DNA of 64,000 nt from Collybia mongolica (Eukaryota > Basidiomycota > Agaricomycetes > Agaricales > Clitocybaceae), in contig JAAXNY010000001.1 in assembly GCA_013420905.1 (NCBI GenBank), forward strand, positions 1,550,001-1,614,000, in the 5' to 3' direction. The position numbers were made by a program, and so were the translations under genes. Positions 11,301 through 23,033 of the stretch are shown in pieces; position 1 is the stretch's first letter, and each line of letters opens with the position of its first letter. Under the pieces are notes generated by a model, which was not told the DNA's origin, did not search any database, and saw only the letters and a program-made list of their open reading frames with translations.

Positions 11301-12245
11301 TCTACTTTGTCACGATCTCGCCATGAATTGACGAATATGGCTAAAGAGGCAGCATGGATGAGGTTATTCAAATGCATCCAGAAATCATGCGCACTTACAA
11401 GAACTTGAACGACCGGTAAACATCAAAATGAAATTGGCAGTATCTTCCATCAAAGGCCTAACTTCCTCGATAGATTTCCTGAGCTGGTAAAGCCTGGCGA
11501 ACTGCTCAACATCTTCGATATATCCAAGTGTTGATGCCATGCTTTCAGCTAGATCGAGTATGATTTTCTCGCAGTTGTCTTGATCATCCAAATTCTACTA
11601 AAAATGCTCCAGGGATAAGGGCAAGAACACCGTGGAATAGGCTGCGTACCTTGTAAACGACATCCACACAGGCAAGAACAGCTTTCGCAATGGGATCTAG
11701 CTGTTTCATGTAATCAATACTCCTAGATCATCCAGCCAAAATAAGGTCGACCAACCTCGCTCAATGCAATTCCAAAGCCCAATATCGTCTCCAAGAACCT
11801 CTTCGAATTGCTCAGGTGATCCAAAATACTCCGCTTTTCTCTGGCCTTCTCAGTTGATGAACCCAATATATTTTGAAGGATGTCCGGTTTCTATATCACC
11901 TGTATAAGCCACAGCTAACCTGCACGAAGGGTTGACCAACCGACGCGAATTCTATCATAATCTTTGGGTCTTCCCGCAACTTGTGCTCTATTCCATATTT
12001 TAGCATTCAAACCGACAGCAGCTCTTTAACGAACCTTTCTCCGTGGATAGGTGGACTAGCTGCTGTGCTTCTTGGAACGAGAGCGTGGACTCCGCTATGA
12101 GCAGACTTCGCGGCCAGATATGCCGTCTCCGAAGCTGAATAACAAGTGTATGGCCTGTTTGAAGAGAGCTTGGATCTCGTCAAGATAAGTGAAGGAGAGA
12201 CAGATAAGGTGCTTTAAGCCTCACAAATAGGGTTTGAGCTCCCAT
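8372..12245 (-). pseudogene. NACHT-WD40 STAND/NLR-type protein, truncated NACHT and frameshifted
   Basis: N-terminal helical exons (KYGIEHKLREDPKIMIEFA, NILGSSTEKAREKRSILDHL, LDPIAKAVLACVDVVYK, DDQDNCEKIILDLAESMAS) resemble the STAND N-domains of mushroom NLRs. Next comes a P-loop exon with LDTTNILWIKGFPGVGKSAV, the Walker A site at about 10.96-10.99 kb. Only about 50 residues of NACHT follow before a stop after VVRTTGWKF. About 140 bp later the next exon resumes with EEAGSVPAYAKDAIKFMSAF and the pre-WD region ..SVPHIYLSALPF. Walker B and the winged-helix part are missing. Fourteen WD40 repeats follow, enough for two 7-blade propellers, then the usual C-terminal tail PLFWVPPWNRAGLWW and TGA. 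A one-base deletion at about 9681-9685 shifts the frame between repeats 6 and 7. In fungi such proteins act in non-self recognition and regulated cell death. The start is uncertain. Confidence 0.8.
8639..10446 (-). repeat. 14 tandem WD40 repeats, about 129-bp period
   Basis: Each unit encodes about 43 residues of the form GH..V.SVAFS.DG..IVSGS.D.TIR.WD..TG....PF. Fourteen units span 1808 bp, which is 129 bp each. Units such as GKRIASGSSDRTIMVWD and GKRIASGSYDKTIRVWN are very similar, as expected for NLR propellers with recent repeat turnover. Confidence 0.9.
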
Positions 12246-12765
12246 CGAAGAGGAAATTTGACGTTAAGTTTGGCTCTGTGATTTGGGTTGAAAGGAAAGG
12301 TCCCCCGGTCTTAGCCATCAACCGAAAGCCTTATAATTAGGTTGCCTTTGACACGTTCAGTCAAAACAACAACGATGGCTATTCTCACACGTCAACAAAA
12401 TTATCCTGATGAGCTGACCTCGTCCGAACCTGCAATGTGTATGCTTGAAGATGATAATGGTTGGTACGCTGGGGGCAGTGTATGAGATGAGATGAGTGCC
12501 TCCTGGCCCGGTTTTAAGTCCTTTCTGTCCATGATGAACAGACTTTGGTGTTCATCCAAATTTCATCCGTGCAGTGCGTTACAGACCACAAAGTCAGAAG
12601 AAGAAGCGCCGATGGTGCTGTTAAATCATGATGTTACCCTGACGTTGCCATAAGCCCAGCCATCATGTCGCATATTCTGACATCAATTCGTAAGCGCTGA
12701 CGATGATGGTCATAGGTCTGGGCGTCACGCAGAGAGAAGTAGAAGTTGACCGTGGGGTTGAGTAG
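12246..12765. other. NLR upstream region
   Basis: No gene seen. This is the likely promoter of the minus-strand NLR gene, cut off from more distal sequence by the hAT insertion at 12766. Confidence 0.4.
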
Positions 12766-12786
12766 TAGTGATGTGCAGGGCCCGGC
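12766..12786 (+). repeat. hAT left terminal inverted repeat
   Basis: Begins TAGTGATGTGCAGGGCCCGG and matches the reverse complement of 16700-16720 over 21 bp. After that the two ends diverge, though both continue with CAAAGCC-type motifs at slightly different offsets. Confidence 0.92.
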
Positions 12787-12953
12787 TGGGCTCAAAGCCG
12801 CAGGCTTAGGCCCGGCTTAGTGGGGCTCAGGCTTGCCCAAGACGTGAGCTCAGCCTTGGTAGAGGGCTCAGGCCGGGTCAGGCCAAGCTCAGGCTTAGGC
12901 CCGGGCTCCGTAGGGGGGAATCACATTTAATATCGATAGCAGCCTACAGGTGC

Positions 12954-15900
12954 CTACGAAATGTCTTGAACAAATACATTACCATCATCATAATCCTCGA
13001 AGTCCTCGTTATCTTGAAGATCCTTAACTATGATATCCCACCCCTCTTCTGTGTTCTGGGTATTGCCTTCGACGGGACTCGCCCCCTCAAGTTCCTCCAC
13101 CTCCGTTTCGGCACGTGGATCCTCTCGAAAAAGAAGATCACGGCGATACATACACTTCAGAAACTGTAAAGCTTCGACAATGTCTGGTTTGAGTCGATTG
13201 CGGCGCTTGCTGATCGTGATTCCAGCCGAGGAGAACGCCCGTTCACTGGAAACGGATGATGCCATGACTGGCAGGTAGTCTCGTGCAAGAGACGCCCAGA
13301 CCGGGTGTCGAGTAATGTTCCACTGGCGTAAATGTGTCAGCATTGGGGAATGACTGAGAATGGAGATATGTACACCCCACCACTCGACGATACTCATATC
13401 TCCCAGATGGTCCCTCGAGTCCCAATATTTGTTGAAACCAGCGAGCCATGGTTCACTCGAATTGCCCATGGGGGCTGGCGTTGCACTCGGCGAGGGCTCG
13501 TCTTCATCATCTGACAACTCACGAAGGAGGACTCCAACCTTACGCATCGCCGATTTTCCGGTCTGTTGTGGTTGGGGTGGTGCGGGATTGTTGCCATACA
13601 TCTCGAGATATCGTTGCTTATACTACCATCTTTTGTCAGCCTCGCTGGTGGAATATTGAGTGAGACTGACTGACCGTTAGTTCCGCCTGCTTCTTGATTT
13701 CTTCCAACTTGTCGTCTTCCCAGTACATTTGGATGTGTTCCGTTTTGGATGATGGGTCAAGTACTGAGAATTTTGTCAATAATGATCCGAATCCATACGA
13801 CGATGTCACATACACATGGCAAATGTATAGGCATCAGATTGAGCGGTTCGATCATAGTACTCTTCAATCTTTGCAAGCCCGGCATTCAGAGCAGGAACAA
13901 AGTCCGAGTATTTTGTGCGAGCAGCCCGTTTTGTCCAAGCCCTGTGCAACGCTTCGAGAGCAGGTAATGCGAGGTGAAGGGTTGGTCCCTGATCTGATGA
14001 GAAGGCTTGTTGCGCATTATCGGCGTGCTATATCATCGGACCGACATCAGTGACAAATTTTCTGGAGTCGTTCTACTCACAGCTAACAGATCGTTGAACA
14101 ATGTGAGACGCCCCCACTCATCGTTCGACAGCTGGAGCTGATCAATTTTTTGCCGTTTCCCAAGGTCCCGCTCCTCGCGTCCGATTTCATACACAAACGT
14201 GTCGACATACTATTACCAGTCAGCAAAGCCAATCAGCAAGCCGTTTTTAGGGACCTACTGGTCTCGTTGATTCTGCACGTGTAGTCATTAGGTAGGTGGA
14301 GGACCAACGGACAACCATGTCCAGGAGAAGTTGATGGGCTTTTACTTTTGCACGCGTCTGGATATCGGCAAAAAGTTGCTTGCGTTTTGCAGATGAACGG
14401 ACCTGTTCAACAGTAATCAACTTCAATTAGAACATATAATTGAAGCGTCTTACCTTCACACATATTGCACGGACGAGTCCCACTTCATCACGGTCAAATC
14501 CTCGATTGACAGGAAGATCTGCCTCGGGCTCGCCCGGGTTGTAATGTTTCGATTTACTGTGAGTTGATATCAATGCTTGCGTTGCGAGATTGATGATGTG
14601 AGCAAGACAGCTATAAAACAGTTCAACATTGGCATAGAAGACGAAATGACAACGAAGAGGTTCACCGAATGCGGTTCTGATCTGGATTGTAACGTTTCCC
14701 AGTGGCATTCTCGATGTGCTTTGAGAATTCTACCATCATCGTATTGTTGTTCGAGGCGTTGTCGCAGGTGATATGTCCAATCTATATTCATCATGCCATC
14801 AGTCATGATGCAGGCGAGCGAATATGCACACATTTACCTTGTAAGCGATCCTGATTCGTGCAACAATCTTGAACAACGCTTGGCCGAGGCGGACTCCATT
14901 GTGTGCATTATTTAGTTGTGTAAATCCAAGAAGCGCTGATTGAACTTGCCACTTCCCATCACTCTCCTCAATCCAGGAACCGGTCACAGCAAAGTAGGCA
15001 TCGCTATTCGACGCCTGCCACGCATCGCATGTGAGGCTTACTTTACCTTTCACTCTGTCACTCTAGACAACGTAGCATGAGAAAAGCACCAAAAGCTCTG
15101 GGTGGGCCATACCGTTAGCTTTTTGCGTAGTGCCGTTAATTGTTCCTTGAACATATCAATAACCGCTTGTCGAGTTTGACGGCGATCGGGGATTTTGACT
15201 CCATTGGTTGCGCGAGCAGCAGTATGGATCATGTTTTGAAATGCTGGATGCTCGAGTGCTTGGATTGGCTGTAATGTGATTCGTTGATTAGAGACAAGGA
15301 ACAAGCAATACAGTATACCACGTTACCTGGTCGGTAGATACAAGCCACTCGATAGCAGCTTCACAGAAGAGGTTATCGGTATACGGGATTACCCTCTCCT
15401 TCAGGAGCCTCTCGGTGAGGTGAGGGTCGAGACGCATTTGCTTCTCGGTTTCGGCATCCTGACGGCGTTTTTCCGCATCCTTTGGTAGCATTGATGGGAA
15501 ACCTTCTTTTTCTGCCCAATTTCTATACATTGCCTAACGTAGCACGGTTTTTCTCATCAATAAAAACGAAGAGTAAGGGAAATTAAATACTTTATGGGAT
15601 GATTCCATATGTCGTCGTAAGGTAGATACATGTGCAACGAGGGCAACAGGACGACCAGGAGATTTTTTTCTTGTGGTTTTTGTCAACAAAACAGCACACA
15701 ACGGGGTCAGGATGAGACTCACGAGCATGTTTGGCAATTTCGAAATTTTTTCCCATCAGCCTTATACAACAGACTAAAGAAATGGTCAATGTCGCGACCC
15801 CGATCTTTGTAGTTGGTTTTCTGAATGGTATCAGAGACAGCCTGTACATCAATGTCCGCCAAAAATCCATCCGACCCAGTGACATCAGATCGATGCGAAT

Positions 15901-16436
15901 CATTGTTGTGGTGCAGCTTCTCTACAATATCATATTCTGTATTAATCCAAATGCAGGAATGAAAAGACTGGAACGCACCTTTGCTTGAAGCCTTTCCAGT
16001 GTCTGTCGCCGCCACGACATCCATCTCTTCATCGCTTTCATCAATTACAATCGCATGCCGAGCCTTTTTGATCCCTAGAGCTCGTGGGTGGTCAAAAGGT
16101 AAAACAGTGAAATGGGAGTTGCTTATGGTGCCCAATTTGTTTACCTGTGCTGTCTGAGTCCTTACCGTCGAGCTCTTCCGTTGTGGTTGAGTTTTTTGTG
16201 ACGATTTGTGGCCCTTGCGACGAGACAATGGGTGGTCCCAATGGGGATGATAGATTAGCTGGTTCACCAGCACTCGTTGCGTCTTGGTGACCAGCAGATT
16301 CCGCTGCTCGTTTCGCTTCAATAGCATGCTTGTGAGACTGGACATCGTGCTGAGCCGTGTTGTGGGGGTCCACGAGTTTGCTCGAAGCGGTTACTGTCCG
16401 TTTTGGGCGAAGCGCTGATTGAGCGTTTGTTGACAT
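12954..16436 (-). CDS. hAT transposase with BED-type zinc finger
   Basis: I could follow the product through about 13 exons with short canonical introns and found no premature stop. The start ATG (16436) begins MSTNAQSALRPKRTVTASSK. An acidic segment IVIDESDEEMDVVAA follows, then a BED-like finger (FRNCQTC ... VSTLRRHMESSHK). The RNase-H-like core has the first Asp in VSLTCDAWQASNSDAYFAVT and the second in GHITCDNASNNNTMMVEFSK. SKSKHYNPGEPEADLP and WSSTYLMTTRAESTRP come next. The hAT dimerisation domain SSVSSERAFSSAGITISKRR supplies the expected Glu. The tail is acidic and ends in TAG. It would bind the element ends and cut and paste it. With intact catalytic residues and perfect TIRs it may be an active or recently active copy. 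Confidence 0.87.
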
Positions 16437-16699
16437 CACAATGATCTGGGCACAGGATCGTACCTTGTCCCTGGACTTTTTGATGTTCTTTTTTGATGGT
16501 GGCTTCAAAACTGTACAGTTGGTTCGTCATCAATAGTGATCGCAACCTTTCACACTCCGACCCCCGGATGCCCGGGCTTGTGGGCTCGGCTCAGGCTTTT
16601 GAGACGTTGAGCTGAGCCCTAGGCTCTCACAAGCCTGGTACTAGGGCCAGGCTGGGCTGAGGCTTCACGGGCTGGGCTTCACGGGCTTGCGGGCTTTGG

Positions 16700-16720
16700 G
16701 CCGGGCCCTGCACATCACTA
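16700..16720 (-). repeat. hAT right terminal inverted repeat
   Basis: Reads CCGGGCCCTGCACATCACTA at its outer end; the perfect inverse of the left end over 21 bp. Confidence 0.92.
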
Positions 16721-16992
16721 TCAATGAGTAGTGTAGTGAATTTAGCTCAAAGGTCATGAAGATTGAGTCGAAAGGAAAGACGTTCTATTCATTTTCATGA
16801 ATAATCATTCCGGATCCGAGTCTGAAAAGCGTATTATACAGCATCGTCTAAGTACAACATACATGATCCGTGCACCCAAAAACAATCCCAACATGAAAGG
16901 CAGCGAACAAAACCGAAATCCAGAGACCATCCAGAACAGTATCCAAAACCGCTACAAAAAGCAGTACAAATGTGATTACTGACCGGCTTCTG

Positions 16993-19616
16993 TTATTGTT
17001 GGAGCATAATGAAGCCAAGGACGAAACCTAGAGAAATGTGAGGAAGGGCTGACAATCCGAAGGAATGATAGGTCTTGCCAACCTTTGCAATGAGGATGCA
17101 TGACTTGAGGGCCCTCTTCCACAAGGCTCTCGGTAGTCCAAATACAGGCATCATTTGAAGTTTCACAGAAACTGCATCTCTTATCGGTATAGGAGTCAGG
17201 AGATTCGTTTTCTCCACGAGCGGCGATGAATGAGGCAGTTTAGGTGTCGTCTGCCCACTTTGCGGATTCTTGTTCTCATTTTCAGCACTGCCGTCCTCAA
17301 CTGATGGTAGTCCCAAATTTTCGATCCCTGGAGGGTCCGATCTTCGTCGTGGTATCGGTATGAGCGACGAGACTCCGATGCTCTGGAGACTATCCCCCTT
17401 CAAAGGGTTTAGCTTGGTGGCAATTAGCCAAACGATAGGTTTGTAAACGAGGCAAAGTGGACATACACGTCCCTCATGGATGGCGCTGGATACACGTTCA
17501 CACGAAGGCCTCCCTAGGGGCAGGACATTCAAGAGACTTTCCAGTAGAACCAGGTACGTTCTTGGGAGATAGCGAGCTTCGAATGCTGCTACCAGGCCTG
17601 GTGTCGATTTAAACCTATGACCCGTCCCATCTAAATATGCTGTAAGAAGAAAAATGTTCACGCTACAAACCCAGGGTACGATAGCACTTCTTTCTCCAAG
17701 CGATCCAACTTTTCGTTTTCGCGATCTGCGCTGATTGGCTCTCCGTTAGCATCTCCTTCCGAGGCATACCGATAGGGAAGCCTGAAAAAGAGAAGTTTAT
17801 GGAGAATCATGCCGAGTGACCACATATCCGCCTTTGAATCAATTTGTTGCAACATTCCGGTCAATGGGGAAGGCAATGACTCAGGGGAAGTGTATTCAAG
17901 TCTGAACATGACTGTATTGTCAATTGTAGCGAAGGCGCAACGTATGGCGGACGTACGTTCCCGTATTCCCAGACCGGATTCGAGAGCTGTGGACCATATC
18001 GCGCGAAGTGCCGAAGTCAGATAGCATTGCCCGTGGGCTAGAGAGCTTGTAAGTGATTAATCACGACGGCAGGAGGGAAACCCGCCCACATCAATTTCCC
18101 TTCATCCCATGTTAACAAAACATTACCCGGTTTAAGGTCAAGATGTAGAATCGATTTGTTGTGCTATACCTTCCAACTGAGCCAACCGCTTCGAGAACAG
18201 TTACAAAACAAGAATATACCAGGAACGCCAGACCTTCAACAACATCCTTAAAAAGGTTCTTAACCTCCTCTGCGCTCAGGAGGTGGATCGCAGTCCATGA
18301 TTGCTGGCCCCGAGCATTGGCCCCCTCCGTTTCCCGTTTTATACGTTCACGCTCTGCAGGTGTGGCACGCTGCATTGCGCGGAAGGCGCGTATTCGGGCA
18401 GAGCGCGAATGTCCGTCGATTGTAGAGGCTTCGTCGTGAGGTACGGCAAGTGGGTTTGGCGTAGTCGGAGTAGTAGGCAGGGATGATAGTGAAGCGTTGC
18501 TTATTTGCGATGAAGATGGAGCAAAAGTAAATTGACCCAGGGGGTCAATATGGATGTTTTGGCTCCTGCGCCCCTGTCGGATGTCGATGAAGTCGTCAAG
18601 GCTTATAGAAATACGGGGTAAACGAACAAATAACGGGAGACAGGCCTGAAACCAACCTTCCACCCTCTGCCCACTGCATGAGCACGCTGATCATCCCAAA
18701 AAACATGAGAATTGAAGGGATCAATAGAGGGATTATTTCCTCAACTGTAAAGTAGGCACTTTAGGGCCGAACGTAGAGAATTGACAAGTTTCCAGCCAGG
18801 CGTGACTTAATTTGAGAAATTAGCCCAAATGACGGAAATACAATGGCTAGCTCACTGATAAGTGACGATGTTGGGATGATGAAGCCGCTCTAATAAACGA
18901 ACTTCTCGTAGTATCTTCAAGAGATAGGAATGCGATTCGCCAACAGCGATTTTTTTAACCGCGAAATGGCCTAAACGAAACCATTAAGGTGGGTAAGATC
19001 AAATTTAACAACCCTAAAGTCACAATACGGACCCAAAGGATTGCCATCTAACACATGCTTTATGGTGTGTCACCAGTTGTATCAAAGGAACAGCACCGAG
19101 GAGCCAGCTTACTTGACATAGATATACGGAACCATTTGCACCCATTCCTAACTTATACTCTTCTTGGAAAAAGGCCTTGAAATAACCTTCCGCCATCGCT
19201 TCGACAGGAAACGCGCCTCTTTGACCATAATTTGCATCGGAAAGTGGTGGGGGAGTTGAGGGTCGCGACGACGTTTCGTTTGCGATGGCAAGTAGTTGGA
19301 AATAATCTGAAGCGCGCGAATGGTAAGCTGGATCAGAGTCCAGCGTTTCGTAGGAATCATCTACGTCGGGCTCTGGCTCAAAGTCCAGAGGTAGTGTTTG
19401 TTTGCAATAGGGACAAGGTTGGCGTGGCCTCTCAGGGAAGTTCGAGGAGTGGCGTATCGAGAGCGCATGGGACGTCGGATTATAAAGAACAACCTGGTTT
19501 GAAACATGAAAAATTGGCTGCCATTCTGGATCTTGCTGAACGAGGGCAACCAGAGCATGGTTGGGGGATGGGGTGTGAATCTCGTCCGTCATTATGGGTC
19601 GTTTTTTAAAGGTCAA
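16993..19616 (-). CDS. Iks1-like serine/threonine protein kinase
   Basis: Exons join cleanly. The N-terminal region has PCPYCKQTLPLDFEPEPDVD and FPVEAMAEGYFKAFFQEEYK. The Gly-rich loop LGMGANGSVYLCQ lies at about residues 156-168. HVLDGNPLG joins to GHFAVKKIAVGESHSYLLKI (catalytic Lys), then RLLERLHHPNIVTY, HAWLETCQFSTFGPKVPTL, HVLMQWAEGGSLDDFIDI, the catalytic loop ILHLDLKPGNVLLTWDEG, MLSDFGTSRDMVHSSRIRSG, LEYTSPESLPSP, KADMWSLGMILHKLLFFRLP, and YPGFKSTPGL leading to LPLGRPSCERV. A C-terminal tail of about 130 residues ends in a hydrophobic stretch (ISLGFVLGFIML), a possible membrane anchor. The layout matches fungal Iks1, a poorly characterised kinase. The HRD motif reads HLD, so this is a non-RD kinase. 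No stop interrupts it. ATG at 19616, alternative at 19592; ends TAA. Confidence 0.88.
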
Positions 19617-19920
19617 GTTCAGGGAGTACAGTTTATTAGATACAGAGGAGGTATGAGCAAAGTGGAATGAGAAAGAAGAGGCGGTGGGGAACAGTGGAGG
19701 CGAAGGCTTCGATAGTATTCAATTTGACCAACTCGTCCCTGACATATGCATGCCATTACATTGTTCCCACGCGGACTGTCTTGCAAGCGCGTGCACGCAT
19801 GCTTTGTAGTCGCGACTCTTACACAACAAGTAAAGTACAGTTGTAAACGTTTTTGGGCCCGCACGGACAGTAACCGCCATATAACAGATGGGATCCTGCA
19901 TTCTTCGTCCCTGACAAGAC
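19617..19920. promoter_or_regulatory. Divergent promoter region between kinase and F-box genes
   Basis: A 304-bp interval separates the kinase start (minus) from the F-box pseudogene start (plus), so it must hold both promoters. I see no clear TATA box in either direction. Confidence 0.35.
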
Positions 19921-22130
19921 ATGGACGCACTCCCAGACGAACTCGTTCGAGAAATCCTCACCCCCCTGCTTTACATTGACGAGATTACGTTCGAATCCGT
20001 CTTCACACGCTCTCCATTTGCTTTTCTTCCTCAGTCGAGCTCAGATCTCCTGTGTGTCTGCAAGGCATGGATGCGCGTTACCACACCACCTCTCTACAAT
20101 ACTATTATTCTCCGTTCGAAAGCCCAAGCTTACACTCTTCAGCGAACATTACGTGCCAACAAGGACTTCGGAGCATATGTACGGAAGCTTCGAGTTGAAG
20201 GCGGCTATTGAGGAGCTATGAAGACTGTCCTGACCTTGGCTCCCAAAATTACCCACATTTGGCTCACATTGGACTTACCTGGTCGCGAAAACACGACAGG
20301 ACTCTGCAATTCCTTGGCTATGATCAATCCACGACGTGTTACTCTCCAAAATTTGAGTGACTTAACACGAAATACGGCGCCGAGTCGGAAGCTTCATACT
20401 AAATTGTGTGATTCCTTTGAAGTTTGGTCCGATATGGTATGCCCATAAACTCCTTGAATCAGGCTTAGTTTAAGTTTTAAAATAAAAACAATAGCGTCAT
20501 ATCAGTCTCCCTTGGGAAGGGTTTCATCAAGAAACCTACCTAACCGGCTTTATTGATCGTCTTGGTGTCCAAAACTTGGAAACAATCGGCGTCAATAAAA
20601 GCATCATATTTTCCGACTTGCAGACACTCGCGAAGATCGCCTCTCTCAAATTGATATTGATTAGAGGAACAAAACCCACAGACGAGGGTCTGAGTTTTTT
20701 TGAGGGACACACTGCAAGAATTACCAGAGGACCCCACAACCGCCCTTAGAATTTCAGTGGGATACAAGGTTTGTAAACGAATCACCGATTGTTGCCCCTA
20801 TCAGACTAATATGAGGCTTCCCAGGGACCGTAACGACATGTCTGGAACATCTCCCGGGATAGCACTGACGCACCTTCCGTTCTCCTCGCCTTCTTACATT
20901 CCAATGACAACCACCTCGAAGAAGGAACAGGAACTCGTATGGTCAATGATACTCCATCACGTTGTAGACATCGATAGCACGGGTCACACTTCTGCCTCAG
21001 GGTTGAATCAAACCCGGCTGAGGGTGAACCTGGTTTGCAAACTTTTTCACGTGGGTTATCATTCTCGATAAACTGTCGTCAAAGTGACTTACACCACAAC
21101 AGAGCCTCGCTCGTCCACTCATTTATACTTCTCCCGTTATACAAAAGGGTGAAGGCATCAGGAAATCTGCAAAGCAGCTGGTTGAAGAGCCAGCTCTCTG
21201 GACCCTCCTCCAATCCCTGTATTTCACCTATCTCTCCCCAGAAAGATAACATATTGAGACCAAGCAGGCCCTTCGACAGATATTTTCATCAGCGTCCGCC
21301 CTTCAACGAATGTCCCGTGCCTATTCCAAATATCTCTCACAATCCAAGGCCTTTCGTACTGACCCATTGCCACTGACTTGGGAAGCTTTCCGGGCTTTGG
21401 GCGAAACTACAGGATCATCATTGATGTGTCTGCGTGATCTCACTCTAGACTCTATCGAGTGCCCCTCGATATCTAGTCTATTCCCTGCCCACCAAACCAT
21501 TGATGTTCATGTGAGACGTGAATCCTTGTTGATATTGATAGGATCCCGAAGGGAGCACTCAGCAACCTAAGCACCCTTTCGCTGGATGTATGGCATTCAT
21601 CCCTTTACGAGATGCTTTCCTATATGGAGTGTGTATTCATTGATGCCCAACACATCATTATTCTCACAATAACAATTTTAGTTTAGATGCGCTTGAACGC
21701 TTCTACACTTTGCACTTTCACTCAGGGATGATACCTCTTCTGAGAAAGCATGGGCCCAAACTTCGCGAGTTGATGATATCAAATATTCAGTCCAATCTGG
21801 TCAAAGTCGAGCTTTATCCGGAACTGGGTGTATGAACGAGGCCTATTTCCTCTGCACTGAATAATTGATCCTCTTATATGGAGCCTCGAATCTAGATTTT
21901 TTATCTGCGGCGCAACACATAAATTTCTCCAAAATATTTCCAGGAAGGATGTATGAGCAACCCATCCGGCACTAACGTTACTCTGCAATCACAGCACCCT
22001 TCCCGATATTCAAAATGCCCAAGCAGCGCTCAAAAGCATTGATTTTTCTCCTTTTACCACCCTTCGAGGGTTTCAATTACCGACATATACATGGCCCGAG
22101 ACAGTAAGAACACCCTTTGGGTTGCTACGC
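19921..22130 (+). pseudogene. F-box family gene, mushroom-expanded type, broken
   Basis: The start MDALPDELVREILTPLLYID is a clear F-box, followed by DLLCVCKAWMRVTTPPLYNT and the LRSKAQAYTLQRTLRANKDF..YVRKLRVEGGY block common in Agaricomycete F-box proteins. The frame is then broken by TGA at 20209-20211 (before GAMKTVLTLAPKITHIW), by a shift in the T7 run near 20695-20701, and by TAA at 21247-21249. A canonical intron after SFEVWSDM (GTATGCCC..CAATAG) leads to HISLPWEGFHQETYLTGFID. Later fragments are LVWSMILHHVVDIDSTGHTS, ALQRMSRAYSKYLSQSKAF and PLLRKHGPKLRELMISN. The intact ancestor would have been an SCF substrate receptor; this copy is probably non-functional. Confidence 0.75.
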
Positions 22131-23033
22131 TATTATCCTAATAATCCCGATTATAAAGGCTAGAAATAGCGAAAAGTTCATGGGTGGATTGCGCAGACTC
22201 ATATTATGATCTAATGCAGGAGTTAAAGCAACCGACATGCATGGGAAGGCGTGGAGGACCCGGCTCAAATACCCCAACCAGGCGCGATAGACACTCATAA
22301 CGAATCCACACACCCCCGCAAAACCCATATGTTTACACTAATATAGTGGTCAAATTACTCAATTCAGACTCCAACATTGTACATATCCTGTTCCACGTTG
22401 GGAAATTAATTATGAAAGGCTACACAAGTATGCGTCATTTTGAATCTTATTCGTTAAAACCCTGTCCGAATTAGCATGAAACTACAGGATCACGTGGCAA
22501 GTAAGACGGGCGTTGGGCGATCCAAGCGCGTGAGCTCTAATTCTCTACGCGCTGTTCGCATAAACAGATCACTCCCGAGCCCCTTCGTATCATCGAAGGC
22601 AATCAACTTTGATTTTGGACATAATCGTTCTGATGCGCAGAGGGCAATGCCCAACTTCGCTACCTTGAGAGCCAGACGACATGCGTAACTCCACATCCGT
22701 ACCGACCTACGATGCATCACGTCACTAGTGTCCCTATTAAAAAAACACTTATCTACTTAGTTGTCCCAACTTCCCTCAATCCTTCTATATCAAAAGAAGC
22801 TCATGCGACAAGGTAATAGGAAGGCTGGACGTCAGTCACATGCCATACACGGATCGAACGTAAAGTGTATAATGCACGAGGTGCCTTTCCTGTCTACTCT
22901 CTCCCTCCTACTTACATTCGGTGTGCTTGTGAGCAACAGACAACGACTAATATTCGGGTATGTTCCTACCTCACTACCAAAAAACCGCATATCATGACTG
23001 AAATCTTATTCCTATAAAGCTGCTACTGCTGTT
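22131..23033. other. Intergenic; upstream of first ISG12-like gene
   Basis: A plus-strand frame at 22874-22960 encodes a hydrophobic start (MHEVPFLSTLSLLLTFGVLV) followed by a GTATGTTCC donor at about 22959 and an acceptor at 23020. The resulting phase does not match the frame of the gene at 23034, so I do not join them. Nothing else is recognisable. Confidence 0.35.

Larger units (their letters stand above)
12766..16720 (-). mobile_element. Apparently complete hAT DNA transposon (3955 bp)
   Basis: The ends carry 21-bp perfect terminal inverted repeats starting TAGTGATGTGCAGGGCCCGG. Inside each end lie GC-rich subterminal motifs built on GGCCCGG, GGCTCAGG and GCTTAGGCCC. The element contains one intron-rich transposase gene on minus. 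The left flank TTGAGTAG (12758-12765) matches ATGAGTAG (16724-16731) at 7 of 8 positions, with three extra bases (TCA) between the right TIR and this copy, consistent with a slightly altered 8-bp target duplication. It lies between the NLR promoter and the 3' end of the kinase gene. Confidence 0.88.

Noticed and set aside
12758..16728. TTGAGTAG/TCAATGAG as a directly abutting 8-bp target duplication of the hAT
   Set aside because: Only 4 of 8 positions agree; the copy at 16724-16731 fits better (7 of 8).
22874..22960. Signal-peptide-like first exon for ISG12-like copy A
   Set aside because: Splicing to the acceptor at 23020 puts the core out of frame.
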